A stretch of DNA of 55,440 nt from DAHVFY01 sp040388665 (GTDB taxonomy: Bacteria > Chlamydiota > Chlamydiia > Chlamydiales > Rhabdochlamydiaceae): positions 1-55,440 of the forward strand of contig JAZKBL010000025.1 of the NCBI GenBank assembly GCA_040388665.1, written 5' to 3'. This document shows positions 34,647 to 45,398 of the stretch, in pieces (the first letter of the stretch is position 1; the number at the start of each line of letters is the position of its first letter). A program made the position numbers and the translations under genes. The notes beneath the pieces are model-generated. The model worked only from the letters and a program-made list of their open reading frames with translations. It did no database searches and was not told where the DNA came from.

Positions 34647-35972
34647 CTAAAAAGACCTTGCGTATATGGCATGAAGCTGTACGATCAATTTGTCTATAAC
34701 AATTTTATGATATTTTTCAGAACGATCATCAACTAGCATATTCCAATCCCTTTTTCCATCTGGAGATTTTCTTGTATGGCGCTTCAGATTTTGCTGCAAA
34801 GTTTCTTTTCCTGTTTCTGATTTCTTCGTTGCCATCTCCAAACTTTTTTTTGACTTTTCCGCTTGTTTGAAATAGCTTTCAAGATCTCTCATTAATTGTA
34901 TTGTTTTCATTAACTCTGGCGGTAAATCTGTAAAATAATTAATTTTCTGTTGAGAAGTTGAGAATTGTTTTAAGAACTCATCTCCATGCTGAGAAAAATA
35001 CACCAAATCTCTTATCGCAATTACCCAACAACTTTGATCATCTACTTGTCGCCAAAAAGTACTAATATTGATTTTTCTTACGACAAATGCCTTTTCAGAT
35101 TTATTCTCTAGTGCAGTTATTTGAGACACTAAAGGAGCACAACTACTCTTCTTTTCATGAACATTGCTATAGTCAGTTGTGCTATCTGTAATAATAATTT
35201 CCCATTCTCCATCGACTTTTTTCATAAAAACAGGTGTCACATGCCCAGTTACACCACGAGGATTTTCATCAAATTTTGTAACAATAAAAAGATGAGAATA
35301 TCCATCTTTGACGTTAGGATCTTGCATTAACTCTTCTAATTTTTTAGAAAAAGTATTGCGATCTTGGCAAACCGTGATGCGGTCTTCTTTGGATAGAGAA
35401 GGATCTGATTTATTTCTTAAATAGTCGATGATAATTTCAATGCCTTTATGGCCCAAAACATTTCCTTGAAAATAGCGATGAACTTCCGGCTGTAAAAAAG
35501 CCAGCAACAACTTTTTATCTTGAAAAGATAAATTTTCCAAAATTTTGAAATCAACTACCCAAGACCCTAAAATGTCTCGGCTTTGAACAATGAAACGCTC
35601 TATTTTATCGTCATCTATTTTTAATAAGGAAACAATATTAAAAGAGTCCCCTAAATTCAACTGGTTACGAAATTCCAGCAATAGATCACAAGATTCGCCT
35701 TCTGTACAAATGAGTTGTGCAATATACATCTCAGGATACCTTTTAAGCCAATTTTGAACAGCATCTGGATGATAAAGATTAATGACAGAGATGGCTTTAG
35801 AGCAAAATGTTTTTGAATCATTTGCTATAGAGTGTAACAAAAGATCGATATCAATCTTCGGCGTTTTAAGTAACTCTTCAAAAACATTATTATCATCCCC
35901 CCATACAAATTCAAAATAAGCTTCTTTAAGAGCAAAGGTGTTATCATCACCAAATACCTCATTAACATTCAT
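34647..35972 (-). CDS. CE-clan-like cysteine protease/acetyltransferase candidate
   Basis: A 441-residue protein without signal peptide. Residues 225-330 carry the order expected for CE-clan enzymes (Ulp1, YopJ, ChlaDub): His 244 in GHVTPVF, Asp 263 in IITD, Gln 309 and Cys 315 in RQVDDQSCW. His-to-Asp is 19 residues, as in YopJ (His-Glu 19), and Gln-x5-Cys equals the Ulp1 spacing. The residue after Cys is Trp rather than the common Gly. A motif LPPELMKTIQLMRDL follows and recurs in the protein at 45399. The ATG overlaps the ankyrin gene stop (ATGA). Function as a host-directed effector is inference. Confidence 0.8.
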   Translation of the reverse strand: MNVNEVFGDDNTFALKEAYFEFVWGDDNNVFEELLKTPKIDIDLLLHSIANDSKTFCSKAISVINLYHPDAVQNWLKRYPEMYIAQLICTEGESCDLLLEFRNQLNLGDSFNIVSLLKIDDDKIERFIVQSRDILGSWVVDFKILENLSFQDKKLLLAFLQPEVHRYFQGNVLGHKGIEIIIDYLRNKSDPSLSKEDRITVCQDRNTFSKKLEELMQDPNVKDGYSHLFIVTKFDENPRGVTGHVTPVFMKKVDGEWEIIITDSTTDYSNVHEKKSSCAPLVSQITALENKSEKAFVVRKINISTFWRQVDDQSCWVIAIRDLVYFSQHGDEFLKQFSTSQQKINYFTDLPPELMKTIQLMRDLESYFKQAEKSKKSLEMATKKSETGKETLQQNLKRHTRKSPDGKRDWNMLVDDRSEKYHKIVIDKLIVQLHAIYARSF

Positions 35973-37261
35973 TTCTGGATGTGTAAGAAGTCTTGCACAG
36001 CTTCAAGGCGATTACGTCCAATTGCGTTTTTAAGCCCAGGACATAACCCCCTTTTTCTATAGACATCTTCTCCTTGCTCTAGAAGTGTATTTATGATCTC
36101 AACATTTCCACGTTGACATGCAGCTTCAAAAAAAGATATTTCATTATTCTCATAGTCCCATTCCGTTATTTTTTTTGACAATATGAATTCTTTTGCAACA
36201 GCAGCATGTCCACGTCTGATAGCCTGCATAAAATGAATATTCAAATCACATACATGTTCAATGTTTTCTCTAGATAAAAGCTCCTTTACAATTTCATCTC
36301 TTCTTTGTTTACAAGCCCCTTCTAAAATGGAGATTATCACTTGAGAATGCACATGAGTAATATCTGAAAAATCTCTTTGCTGGATGATACATAGAAGAAG
36401 ATCCCATTGTTTTTCTGTCACTAAAAATTCTATCAACATGTTCCCCTTACACCCAAGATCACGAGTAAAAGGATCAATCCCTCTGCGCATAAATTCTTGC
36501 TGAAGGTCCACTGCGCTGCGATCCAGATCCAAAAGAAAATTCCAAGACAAGAAATCCTCTACTGTTTTTTCTTTTAGAACTTCTTCAGATACTGTATCAA
36601 GAATCATCTGCAAACATGGGACCCATCTATCCTCATATTCGCGTCTAAGAGCTTGCAAAACCAGCTTTCGGACTTTTATATCATTAATTCTTGAAAAGGA
36701 CTCTATAAATTGTTTAAGAGTTTTTGTAGAAATTCTCTTTTTATCAACTCTCAAAATTGTTCGTTTCGACTGTTTAAAAAAATCCACCAAATCACTAATA
36801 TTTTGTTGTAATAAAGAATCAATGGTCTTTTCTTGATAAAATAAGTCTATTCTTTCTAATTCTTCCTTCCTTATTTCCATTTTTGCAGAATAAGAGGTGA
36901 TACGGTTCCCCCACTCAGAATGCGCTTCTTGTACTGTCGTAGTTTCATCCGCTCCCCAAAAAGCTTTATTGATCTTTGCAACTCCGGCTTTATATTTAAT
37001 GGAAATCACATCTTGCTGCATTAAATTATTTACTTGATTGGCAACACCAATAATAGTTGACTTCAAGCCATCTTCGTCATATTGAATTGCTTGTTCATTA
37101 TTAATTTTCATTTCTATATAAAATATTTTTTTATCAAATTTAGCATTATAATTTAACTCTAAAAAATCCAACCCATTTTCATTGATTGTTTTTTTAGACA
37201 CATTAAAGCTGTAATAAATATTTGAATTAGATCTATACGCAATACCGGCAGCAACGCCCAT
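35969..37261 (-). CDS. ankyrin-repeat protein coupled to the CE-like gene
   Basis: About 430 residues from ATG 37259-37261, which is preceded by AGAGGTG; the open frame begins two codons earlier at a GTG. The C-terminal third holds ankyrin-like units (for example FMQAIRRGHAAVAKEFIL and FFEAACQRGNVEIINTLLEQGEDV). The N-terminal 300 residues have no recognised domain. It is coupled to the CE-like gene by an ATGA overlap, so the two products are likely to be made together and may act on the same host target. Confidence 0.75.
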   Translation of the reverse strand: MGVAAGIAYRSNSNIYYSFNVSKKTINENGLDFLELNYNAKFDKKIFYIEMKINNEQAIQYDEDGLKSTIIGVANQVNNLMQQDVISIKYKAGVAKINKAFWGADETTTVQEAHSEWGNRITSYSAKMEIRKEELERIDLFYQEKTIDSLLQQNISDLVDFFKQSKRTILRVDKKRISTKTLKQFIESFSRINDIKVRKLVLQALRREYEDRWVPCLQMILDTVSEEVLKEKTVEDFLSWNFLLDLDRSAVDLQQEFMRRGIDPFTRDLGCKGNMLIEFLVTEKQWDLLLCIIQQRDFSDITHVHSQVIISILEGACKQRRDEIVKELLSRENIEHVCDLNIHFMQAIRRGHAAVAKEFILSKKITEWDYENNEISFFEAACQRGNVEIINTLLEQGEDVYRKRGLCPGLKNAIGRNRLEAVQDFLHIQK

Positions 37262-37307
37262 AAACACCTCTTGAATTAAAGATAATAATGTTATGTTAAA
37301 AAATCAA

Positions 37308-37634
37308 TTAAAAGTCAATTGATTTAGTTAAATACTGGCACAAAGTAAATTTTATCTTTTCTAACTGCTCAGTAGGATATTTTTCTTTGACAGGATGATC
37401 CCATACAGCTTGTGGCCATGCAGGATCATTTTCAAAACGAGCAATGACGTGGATATGAAGCTGAGGCGTTTTGTTGCCAAGCGCCGCAACATTCAATTGA
37501 GTAGGCTGAAACAGATCCCAAAGCACATTCTGCGCGTAATCTAATTCACGCACAAGTTGCAGCTGATCTTCTGCGCATAATTGCATCATTCGTGACACAT
37601 CAGGACGACGCGGAATCAGCAAAAGCCAAGGATA
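37308..37634 (-). pseudogene. truncated HIT-family gene copy
   Basis: The 104 residues match the middle and end of the complete HIT protein at 44025. Bases 37368-37634 are identical by eye to 44079-44345. The N-terminus is missing where the IS630 remnant begins, and the C-terminal 19 residues (EQLEKIKFTLCQYL...) are related to but different from those of the full copy. It is a broken duplicate, unlikely to be functional. Confidence 0.85.
37368..37634. repeat. 267-bp direct repeat, copy 1
   Basis: Identical by eye to 44079-44345 and in the same orientation. The two copies flank the Rhs module and are 6711 bp apart. Confidence 0.9.
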
Positions 37635-37646
37635 TAGTGATTTAAA

Positions 37647-38198
37647 TCATAAATATCGGCTAGAAGTTGATAATTCTACAAAAGCAGCATCGATTGCGTC
37701 AGCCAATTTAATTCCCCTGATTCTCTCCAATACCCTCTGGACTTTCTTTTTTAAATTCGCCCACACTCTCTCGATAGGATTTAAATCCGGTGAATATGGT
37801 AGAAGAAAGAAAACTCGACAGCCAGCTGCCTCTATAAGCTGTTTTGTTTCCTGAGATTTGTGAAAAGCAGCATTATCCATGATCACCACTTGACCAGGTT
37901 TTAATTCAGGAAGCAAAAAGTCCTTTACCCAGAGATTGAAAAGAGTTGTGTCGCAAGTTCCTCGATAACAAAAGGGGGCTAAAATCTCTTCTTCTTTCTG
38001 TGCCGCAATAAAGCTTTCTCTTGCATACCGCATGCCGGATATTGCTCCGTATACCTGCATGCCCCTTGGAGCTCTAGCATGCTCCCTTCTCAAGCATTTA
38101 TTAATTCCGCTTTCATCTAGATAAATTCGATCAGATATAGGAATTTTTGCAAGCTCATCTATGAACTCTTGTCTTTTAATGTATTCTCCTGCCGTTAA
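37647..38198 (-). pseudogene. IS630-family transposase, 5'-truncated
   Basis: The frame shows all three DDE residues: Asp in IYLDESGIN (near 38120), Asp in VIMDNAAFH and Glu in SPDLNPIERVW. Reading upstream it continues in frame to FLTAGEYIKRQ and then meets the stop codon of the lipoprotein gene, so the N-terminal helix-turn-helix part is gone. The stretch from 38093 begins with TTG, not a real start. The element sits against the truncated HIT copy and appears inactive. Confidence 0.85.
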
Positions 38199-38201
38199 AA
38201 A

Positions 38202-38744
38202 TTATAATTCCGTACCCATAACTACATTTTCGCACGAGTTAAAACCGCAAAGTTCTAAAGCATCTTCATAAAATTCTTCACCTAAGTCACATAACATCTC
38301 AGTATCATGATTATAGTTACAGAAATAAATTTTACCTTTTTGCAAAAGAACATAGGCCACATATTGTTCTGAAGGTCGTTCAAGATGGAATGTTGCAAAT
38401 GTAATACTTAACGATAACTTTTTATAAGTTACAGGAAATTCATGAAGATATGGTCGGATTTTTTCATCCAAATTAACTTTTGCAATAAAATTTTCCGCAA
38501 GTGAAACAATTAATTCACGAGATTCTAATTTATTATAATTCAACTTACTTAACCGATAATTCATTCTAAATTCTCTAACATCTGAAGCTGCAGTTGCTCC
38601 AAAACCAAAAAAAGCCAGGTTTTTCTCTTTACGCACCTGTTTTAAGTACGAAAACATAACTTCATCTGCTAAAGCACGAGGCGTAGACTCTTTATGACAC
38701 GAAACTAACGCAACCAATAAAATAAAACTAATTGTAAATTTCAA
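38202..38744 (-). CDS. lipoprotein coupled to the Rhs gene (candidate immunity/partner)
   Basis: About 180 residues. The Rhs stop overlaps a TTG codon (TTGA at 38741-38744) preceded by GGAG, giving the start MKFTISFILLVALVSC. The open frame could extend 5 codons further. The signal peptide ends in lipobox VALVSC, predicting a lipoprotein. No known domain. Small genes directly after an rhs tip often encode the cognate immunity protein; a membrane lipoprotein would suit a lipase-type toxin. That role is inference only. Confidence 0.7.
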   Translation of the reverse strand: MKFTISFILLVALVSCHKESTPRALADEVMFSYLKQVRKEKNLAFFGFGATAASDVREFRMNYRLSKLNYNKLESRELIVSLAENFIAKVNLDEKIRPYLHEFPVTYKKLSLSITFATFHLERPSEQYVAYVLLQKGKIYFCNYNHDTEMLCDLGEEFYEDALELCGFNSCENVVMGTEL

Positions 38745-41700
38745 TGCATACTCCTGCAATATTCTGCAACATTATTGCCAAAGTTTTTCATAGGCTTAAA
38801 ATAAGAGTCATTCGTAAAACCATGATCAATAAGAGGAATGCCTTTCCAAGTACCGACAAAAACGACATTAGTGGGGCGCGAAGTGAGAGTGCAATAGACA
38901 GCCTTGATGTAGTTAAAAGTATCTGTCATCGGAACGACGTCACGAACAGACACGAAATGGGTCACATCCCGCGCAAGAGAGCTGCTAAAAAGAGATGCAG
39001 AGCCAAACGTGTAAACAACAATCATTTGCCGCTCTTCTGGTGTAAGAAGTTCAAGTGCATTTTTTGTGATAAGTCCCCCTTCGCTAAAAGCAACATGGTT
39101 GATGGTGCCTCCCCCATTTACCCCTCCCATCGCATCGATATCAACTCTCCATTTGGCAGAGAGTGTACGGGCGTCCCCGTCCTTATAGCCAAACTTTGAG
39201 AAAATGGAGTGACATAAATCAACAATAGCGCCTTCAGATGAATTATACATGTAGTTGACAATGGCACCACCCAAAAAATGTGAAACAAGGCTTGCATAGT
39301 CTTTGCAATCGTCGGCAAACGTGAGGATTCCATTAACGAGAGTAAATCGGACTTTCTCATAATTGATTTGACCAACAGAGCCAGTGTGGGAAGGTAATTT
39401 TTCTGGGGCCGCTTCATTTAGCAAGAAATGGCCAAAAGCACGCAGATACTCACCGCCTAAAAGATCGGGAACGAAGTGGAAAGCGATGTTTGCAAATACA
39501 GCGCCAACCAAATTACACATAAGAGTCAGGCCTTGAATAATCGGTTCAAACGAAAAATTACTTTCAAGGTTAGAAAAATTATAGGATAAGTGAGGAAGCA
39601 TGAAAGGGTCGGGAAATGTTGATTCTAAGCCATAAAGATCATGCGCTGTAAGAGGTGAATGGTTTAGGTAGGCGTAGAGATTAAGACCATCTGTAAACCC
39701 GGAAGGATCAGGAGTGAGAAACCGGCCGAGCTCTGGAACGTAATACCTACGCCCAAAATAAACAAAACCTGTTTCGGCATCTGTTCGTTTAGAAGAAAAT
39801 CCCCAAGGAGAAAGCTGTGAGGCCGAGGGCTCTCCAAAAGCTGTATATTCGATAGATGAAGCAATTGTTCCGGTGAACACATCAATGAGACATGTGATGT
39901 TACCAAAAAGATCGTGCACAGGAGCGTAAAGTGCGCCGTCTAATTCGACAGCCACTGCAGCGCCAATCTCAGCACCGTGTCCGGCACCAAGAACGCGCAA
40001 CTCTTTGACATTACCCTCTGAAGTGATGCTCCCGATTTCGTTATCTGCATCATAGAGAAAAAAGAGTATTTCTTCTTGTACCCACACATCGTTCTGCCAG
40101 ATGTAAAAAGTCTTTGCTAATCTACGATGTAGTGGATCATAGGTATAAATAACACGGGAAACACTCGGCTTAACAACTTCCGTGAGTCTATCAAGAGAGT
40201 CGTAGATATACTCTGTGTTATCGTCTCTTTTTAGAATAGGATTGCCATTTCTATCATACTCATATTTAGAAAAAAGATGATTGAGAAGATTGAGGTCCTG
40301 CCTTTCTTTATCTTTTTCAATGCGTCTACCAAGAGAATCGCAAACATAAGCATGCCCTTCTTCATCAATCAGATGCTTGAGAGAATCATAAAAAAAAGAG
40401 CGTGGGCTGTTATTGGTACGGATCTCTTTGATGTTGCCGCAAGGATCAATGACATCAATCTGTTGATTGAAGTAAGTAGAACAGATATGTGTTAACCTAC
40501 CAAGAACATCGATACCATGACCAAGCGTTCCTAGATTTCCGATCAATTCTTGACTGCGAGGCACTCCCGACTTATCGTAATGGGTATAAGTATGTGTATA
40601 AGCATGTACGCCGTTTGCATCATATCTAGAAACAGTATGTAGGTGCTTGGTCTTATAGACGTAGCGAATGAATGAATTATCCGGCAGTATGAGCTGCAAG
40701 CGCCTTCCTTGGATGTCATACCTATTGATGAATGTCAAACCTGTTGCAAGGGTTTCTTTTTTAAGACGACCTCTAGCATCATAACTGCGCTCTGTTGTTT
40801 TCCCTGTGATCTCATCTTGAATGAGAGAAGGCTTAGTTGTGGTTTTTTCGTAACAATAACGGTAATGACAATCATCTATACTTGAGGAAAGATCTTCAAG
40901 TCGTCCTAAAGGATCAAAAATATAAGACAGAACAACTCCATCAGGTTTTATAATAGAAGATCTTTCTCCACGAAGAGTATAGCCATACGTTGTTGTTTTC
41001 TGCTTTGACGCTCCTTCTGCTTCAACAACTTTAATCGTTCGTCCCATGCTGTCATATTTAAAACGCGTCATCAAAGTTTCTTGATGGCCATCTGGAGAAA
41101 TAAGAGCCGTTTTTTGCAAGGCTAAATCCCCATCTGCTGTGTAGAACATCTCATTAAAAGCTGTCTGAACTCCAAAAGTGTTTTTTCTTTCAACAGATAT
41201 TGGACGATCCAATACATCAAATGTGGTAATGGCCTGATTGCCAAGAGGATCTATTTCCGTTATCGTGAAAGGAGATGTATCGCTATAAAAAATAAGCGTG
41301 GAATGTCCTAAAGGGTCCTTTTTTTCATAAGCTCTATTCCATGAATCATGGTGCGTAACCTCTATTACAACTGTATCGTCAAAATAGCGGATGATTTCTT
41401 CACAGTTGCCCGCTAAATCATAAAAATAACGAGTTCTAGCAAGGATTTCTTTTTCTGCATTTTCTTCCCTCTCTTCCTTGAGCTGCCCAAGCACATTATA
41501 TTGAGTAAAAAGGTGTAAATCCTGAGAAGTTGTACACGCAAGAAATCCTAGAGCATCATAAGAATAAGCGATTGTCTCGCCCTCTGTCGTTTCAGAGTCT
41601 TTTCTACCTGCTTTATCATAAGTGTAGGTTGTAAATCTTCCCTCATTGTCTGTTTGAGACGTTACATGAAAGCTATTGTACGTGAAGGTTTGCACTACCA

Positions 41701-43953
41701 TACCGGCTACCGTTTTTTGTATAAGCTGCTGGCAGGTATTGTAAAGATAGACTGTCTCATAACCCTTCTGATCGATTGCTGTTTTTAGCGTGCCGTCCAG
41801 ATTATAAATGAACGCTTCTGTTGTACCATCAGGGTAGGTAATTTTGGTAGGGCTACCCCGGCTATTATAGCGCGTTGTTGTTGTGCACCTAAGAGGCGTT
41901 GTTTCAGAAGTTTTTTTCCCAAGACAATTATACTCTGCCCTAGCAACAGGTTCTATCTCCTGACCGTCTTCATTCTGCACTTTAGGAAAGGTTGTTTTAA
42001 TGACATTGCCATCAAAATCATATTCAAAAACAATCTCACGGTTCAAATAATCAAGAATTTTTGTCTGCTGATATTTATGATTATATTTATAGTAGGTGTG
42101 GTGCTTTTTCCCTTCAGCTTTAACTACATGGCACGTGACATGATTACCTTTGTCATAGTGCTTTTCATGAATAACACCTCCTGGAAGTGTGCACGTATAC
42201 TGATTACCAAAACAATCGTAAGTTGCATAGGTTGTTTGCCCCGCAGGATTTGTTTCACGAATCAAAAAACCATAAGCATCATAATCGTATTCAAGGGTAT
42301 AACGGGACTGATCCTGGCCATCGTAAATGGTTTTATCCTGCACTCTTCTAGATAATACTCTTCGATCCATTCAGGCAAGCCATGCCCTTCATAACGAAAT
42401 CTTGTGATGAACCGTTCTGTAACACCCATAAGGTTGTCCAGCTCTTTTGCTTTACCATCATCTGTAATCAGTGTTTCTAGCAGGTTCTGTGCATTATACT
42501 GACGAAATTCCCGTTTAATGATCCGCTTCTCATCATTGAGCGAACGAAAGGACAAAAGATCAGTACCACTCTTATATTCATAGGTGGTGCACCTACCGTT
42601 CTCCTCAGTTTGCGTGAGCATGAGATTTTCATCATTATAGGTGTAAGTTGTTGTATAAGATTGAAAACCTCCTTCTCCTGAAAGATCTCCAGAAAAAATC
42701 TCTTCAAGAACATTGCCTCGGTCATCATATTCAAGACGCCTTTCCCAAACTTTACTACCCTCTTTGTCGTAAAGAGTCTTGGCCTTTAGCTGACCATATT
42801 CACGCCACTCAAAGCTCAATTTTGTATAAAGCGTCTCTTTATCAAACCGTTCAATTGCGTTAATGTAAAAATTAGGGCTAAAGTGGACGCGCGTAAGATT
42901 GCCTAATGCGTCATGAATGTCCGTTTTGCCATTTTCTTTATAGGCATAACGTTTTTTCTTCTTTTTGATTTTTTCTCGCCGGATATCGTAAGAGAAGCGA
43001 TAAGTAGGAACAAGCTCTTTCCCTATCATCTCATAAACGGTTTTTACCCGGTCACATCTAGGATCTTTTAAAGATTCTGTATCTTTTACTGTGTAGTAAT
43101 CAACTTTGATCTTTCTGCCGTCAGGAAACTGTCTCTCTTTCACAAAAAAATGCAGATCCCACCCTGCAGCGAATTCAAATTTCTCTGCAGGTTTTTCACT
43201 AACTACAGCCTTTTCAATCAAACCCCTCCACATATCATAGTGAAGAACTCTTCCATCAGAAGCTGTGATTTCAAAACCACTCTCTTTATCTAAATAACGA
43301 AATTTGATTTCTGCATAGACTTCCGTTTTAGAAGGGCCTGATGTACATACTCTTTTAAGTCTTTCCTGCTTGTTATAATGATAAATGATGTGGTTGCCAT
43401 TAGATAATTTTTCCAGTTTAAGAAGATAAGTTCTCGGAGACATTTTCTTGTAGGTGCGCACAGTGCCGTTTGCACACTGTACTATAACTTCGGGACCTTT
43501 GCGCGTAACGACGGTATTGCGCAGATTCGTTCTCCCGCTAATTGTCCCTTGTGAAGTGTTTGAGATCCCCTTTCCATGTTTTTCAATACTCAAACGATAA
43601 ACGTGAGGGTCTTCATCTGTAACCTTATACGTAATCATCGAGCCAGAAGGTTCTGCCACCTTGATATATTTCTTTTTTTTGCCGCCACCATCCACAAGTT
43701 TTAATGTGGTATGAGGAAAAAAGGACCAACCTCCATTTCCATCTCCGCTAACGTAAGCTCTATGAACGACTAGGGGCTGCGCTGCGGCAATGACAATATC
43801 GTCTTCATTAATGAGAAAATCGCCCGTAAGGCTATTGACGTGAGGACAAAAATTAGAAGAATGATCCCCTTCTGTTGCAGCAAGAACGTAAGGATCTTTA
43901 AGATCGGCGAATAAAGAAATACACGCAAGAAATAAAAGGACGATACAGCGCAT
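38741..43953 (-). pseudogene. Rhs/YD-repeat protein with hydrolase-like tip, one frameshift
   Basis: Two minus-strand frames, 42262-43953 (563 aa) and 38741-42370 (1209 aa), form one Rhs protein of about 1700 residues. It has a signal peptide (MRCIVLLFLACISLFA), a DUF-type N-terminal domain with LTGDFLINEDD, many YD repeats, and the Rhs core closing with YFGRRYY, GRFLTPDPSGF and NLYAYLNHSP. The tip after HDLYGLES is about 290 residues. It contains AFSEGG, like the nucleophile elbow of an alpha/beta hydrolase, and a later LIDHGF His, reminiscent of chlamydial DUF687. The frames part near 42320-42365 where a -1 shift is needed. A sequencing error, a real inactivation or a split gene are all possible. 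Confidence 0.85.
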
Positions 43954-44024
43954 AAAATTTCCTACAATTTTTGCGCAAAAAGTAACATGTAAAAAGATTT
44001 TCAGTCAAAGAGATTTTTAGAAAA

Positions 44025-44435
44025 TCAGGAATAAGTAGCTAAATAGCGTTGCAATGTTGCTTGCATTTCGCTCAAGCACTCAGTAGGATATTTTTCTTTG
44101 ACAGGATGATCCCATACAGCTTGTGGCCATGCAGGATCATTTTCAAAACGAGCAATGACGTGGATATGAAGCTGAGGCGTTTTGTTGCCAAGCGCCGCAA
44201 CATTCAATTGAGTAGGCTGAAACAGATCCCAAAGCACATTCTGCGCGTAATCTAATTCACGCACAAGTTGCAGCTGATCTTCTGCGCATAATTGCATCAT
44301 TCGTGACACATCAGGACGACGCGGAATCAGCAAAAGCCAAGGATAATGCTTATTATTTTCAAGCATCACTCGGCAAAGAGGGAAATCTGCAAGAAAGATC
44401 TTAGATGAAAAGTTTGAATGTTCTTTAAAAACCAT
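44025..44435 (-). CDS. HIT-domain nucleotide hydrolase-like protein
   Basis: A HIT superfamily protein of about 136 residues, probably acting on dinucleoside polyphosphates or similar. The motif reads QLHIHVIARF: the first His of HxHxH is Gln, but the nucleophile His and the next His are kept. LIPRRPDV, LNVAALGN and DPAWPQAVW are typical of the proteobacterial-type HIT subfamily. The frame opens at 44459, but ATG 44435 (MVFKEHSNF) overlaps the HAD gene end by 11 bp and is the better start. Its central 267 bp recur at 37368. Confidence 0.85.
   Translation of the reverse strand: MVFKEHSNFSSKIFLADFPLCRVMLENNKHYPWLLLIPRRPDVSRMMQLCAEDQLQLVRELDYAQNVLWDLFQPTQLNVAALGNKTPQLHIHVIARFENDPAWPQAVWDHPVKEKYPTECLSEMQATLQRYLATYS
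44079..44345. repeat. 267-bp direct repeat, copy 2
   Basis: Lies inside the complete HIT gene and is identical by eye to 37368-37634. The pair is long enough for RecA-dependent recombination, which would delete the Rhs module. Confidence 0.9.
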
Positions 44436-45351
44436 AAAGCCCAAAACGTTTAACAGCATGATCAGGTTGATCGGCCTTTGGAAGCAAACCTATCACAGAA
44501 GATGCTCTTTTCTCTTTAATCCGCTCGTGCATAACACCTGTTTCTGTGACAAGAGCTGTTGCCAACCCCAGACGGCGAGCGCCACGAATATCTGTTTCAG
44601 GAGTATCTCCAACCATGAGAATTTTTTCAAGTGACGTTGACTCAGGAAATAACTGCAGAGCCTTTTCGTAGGCTGTAGAAAAGGGTTTCCCAATAAAATA
44701 AACAGAAGCACCTTGAGCTTCCAACATCTGAGCAATCGTTCCTTGACGTACAACTAAACGAGGAGGTGATCCCTCATGAGCAAAACGATCTGGATTAGCG
44801 CATAAAACTGGAATACCTTTCAAGGCAATTTCTTGAATTTCTTTCAAAAATGCTTCCGGATTTTCCTGATCAACGCCATCAATATGAGGAATAGCAATGT
44901 AGATAAAATCAGCTTCTTCTAGATTTTTTGTTTGCATATATCCAGTATCTTGAAAGAGTGCTGAATGTGAAGAAAAGCGAGGATGGTCAGCACCAAAAAG
45001 CCAATACTTTTTCTGTGGCGTTGGGAAAGGAAGCGTTTGTAACATAAGAAGTTCTCGTGCGACCTCACCTGATGTGAGAAGAAAATGGTAGTGAACCCCC
45101 TCTTGCACACCATGTTTAGCCAGCTTTTCTTTTTCTTTAAAGCTTAACTGCGTAGAATTGGATAAAATCCCCACCTTCTTTCCTAAAGAAACCAGATGCT
45201 CCATCATCTCCTTTGCGCCAGGCAGCATCCCAACTGCGGCAGAGCCCCAAAATACTCCATAAGCATCAAGAAGAAAGCAATCATAACGATCGATCAGGTT
45301 ATTAAAATCCACCACTTGTATTTCTTCAGATGTCGTCATATCTTTCCCCAA
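44425..45351 (-). CDS. HAD-superfamily hydrolase, subfamily IIA
   Basis: A 308-residue NagD-like sugar- or nucleotide-phosphatase. Motif I is LLDAYGVFWG: the nucleophile Asp is present, but the second Asp of DxD is Tyr, a variant seen in the IIA-hypothetical-4 group. Motif II is ILSNST, and the C-terminal motif MVGDTPETDIRGA binds Mg2+. A C2-type cap lies between. The start may be Met 5 (MTTSEEI, 45339). It overlaps the HIT gene and forms a two-gene unit with it. Confidence 0.85.
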   Translation of the reverse strand: MGKDMTTSEEIQVVDFNNLIDRYDCFLLDAYGVFWGSAAVGMLPGAKEMMEHLVSLGKKVGILSNSTQLSFKEKEKLAKHGVQEGVHYHFLLTSGEVARELLMLQTLPFPTPQKKYWLFGADHPRFSSHSALFQDTGYMQTKNLEEADFIYIAIPHIDGVDQENPEAFLKEIQEIALKGIPVLCANPDRFAHEGSPPRLVVRQGTIAQMLEAQGASVYFIGKPFSTAYEKALQLFPESTSLEKILMVGDTPETDIRGARRLGLATALVTETGVMHERIKEKRASSVIGLLPKADQPDHAVKRFGLYGF

Positions 45352-45398
45352 ATTGAGACCACCATTTTAAAAAAGCTTTGCAATTTTTTCCACAAAAA

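Noticed and set aside
38744..39199. Plus-strand 151-residue ORF antisense to the Rhs tip
   Set aside because: It is basic, has no domain or ribosome site and lies opposite a well-supported coding region.
42320..42370. Programmed -1 frameshift in the Rhs gene
   Set aside because: No X-XXY-YYZ heptamer in the right phase and no evident downstream stem; a plain frameshift or sequence error is simpler.
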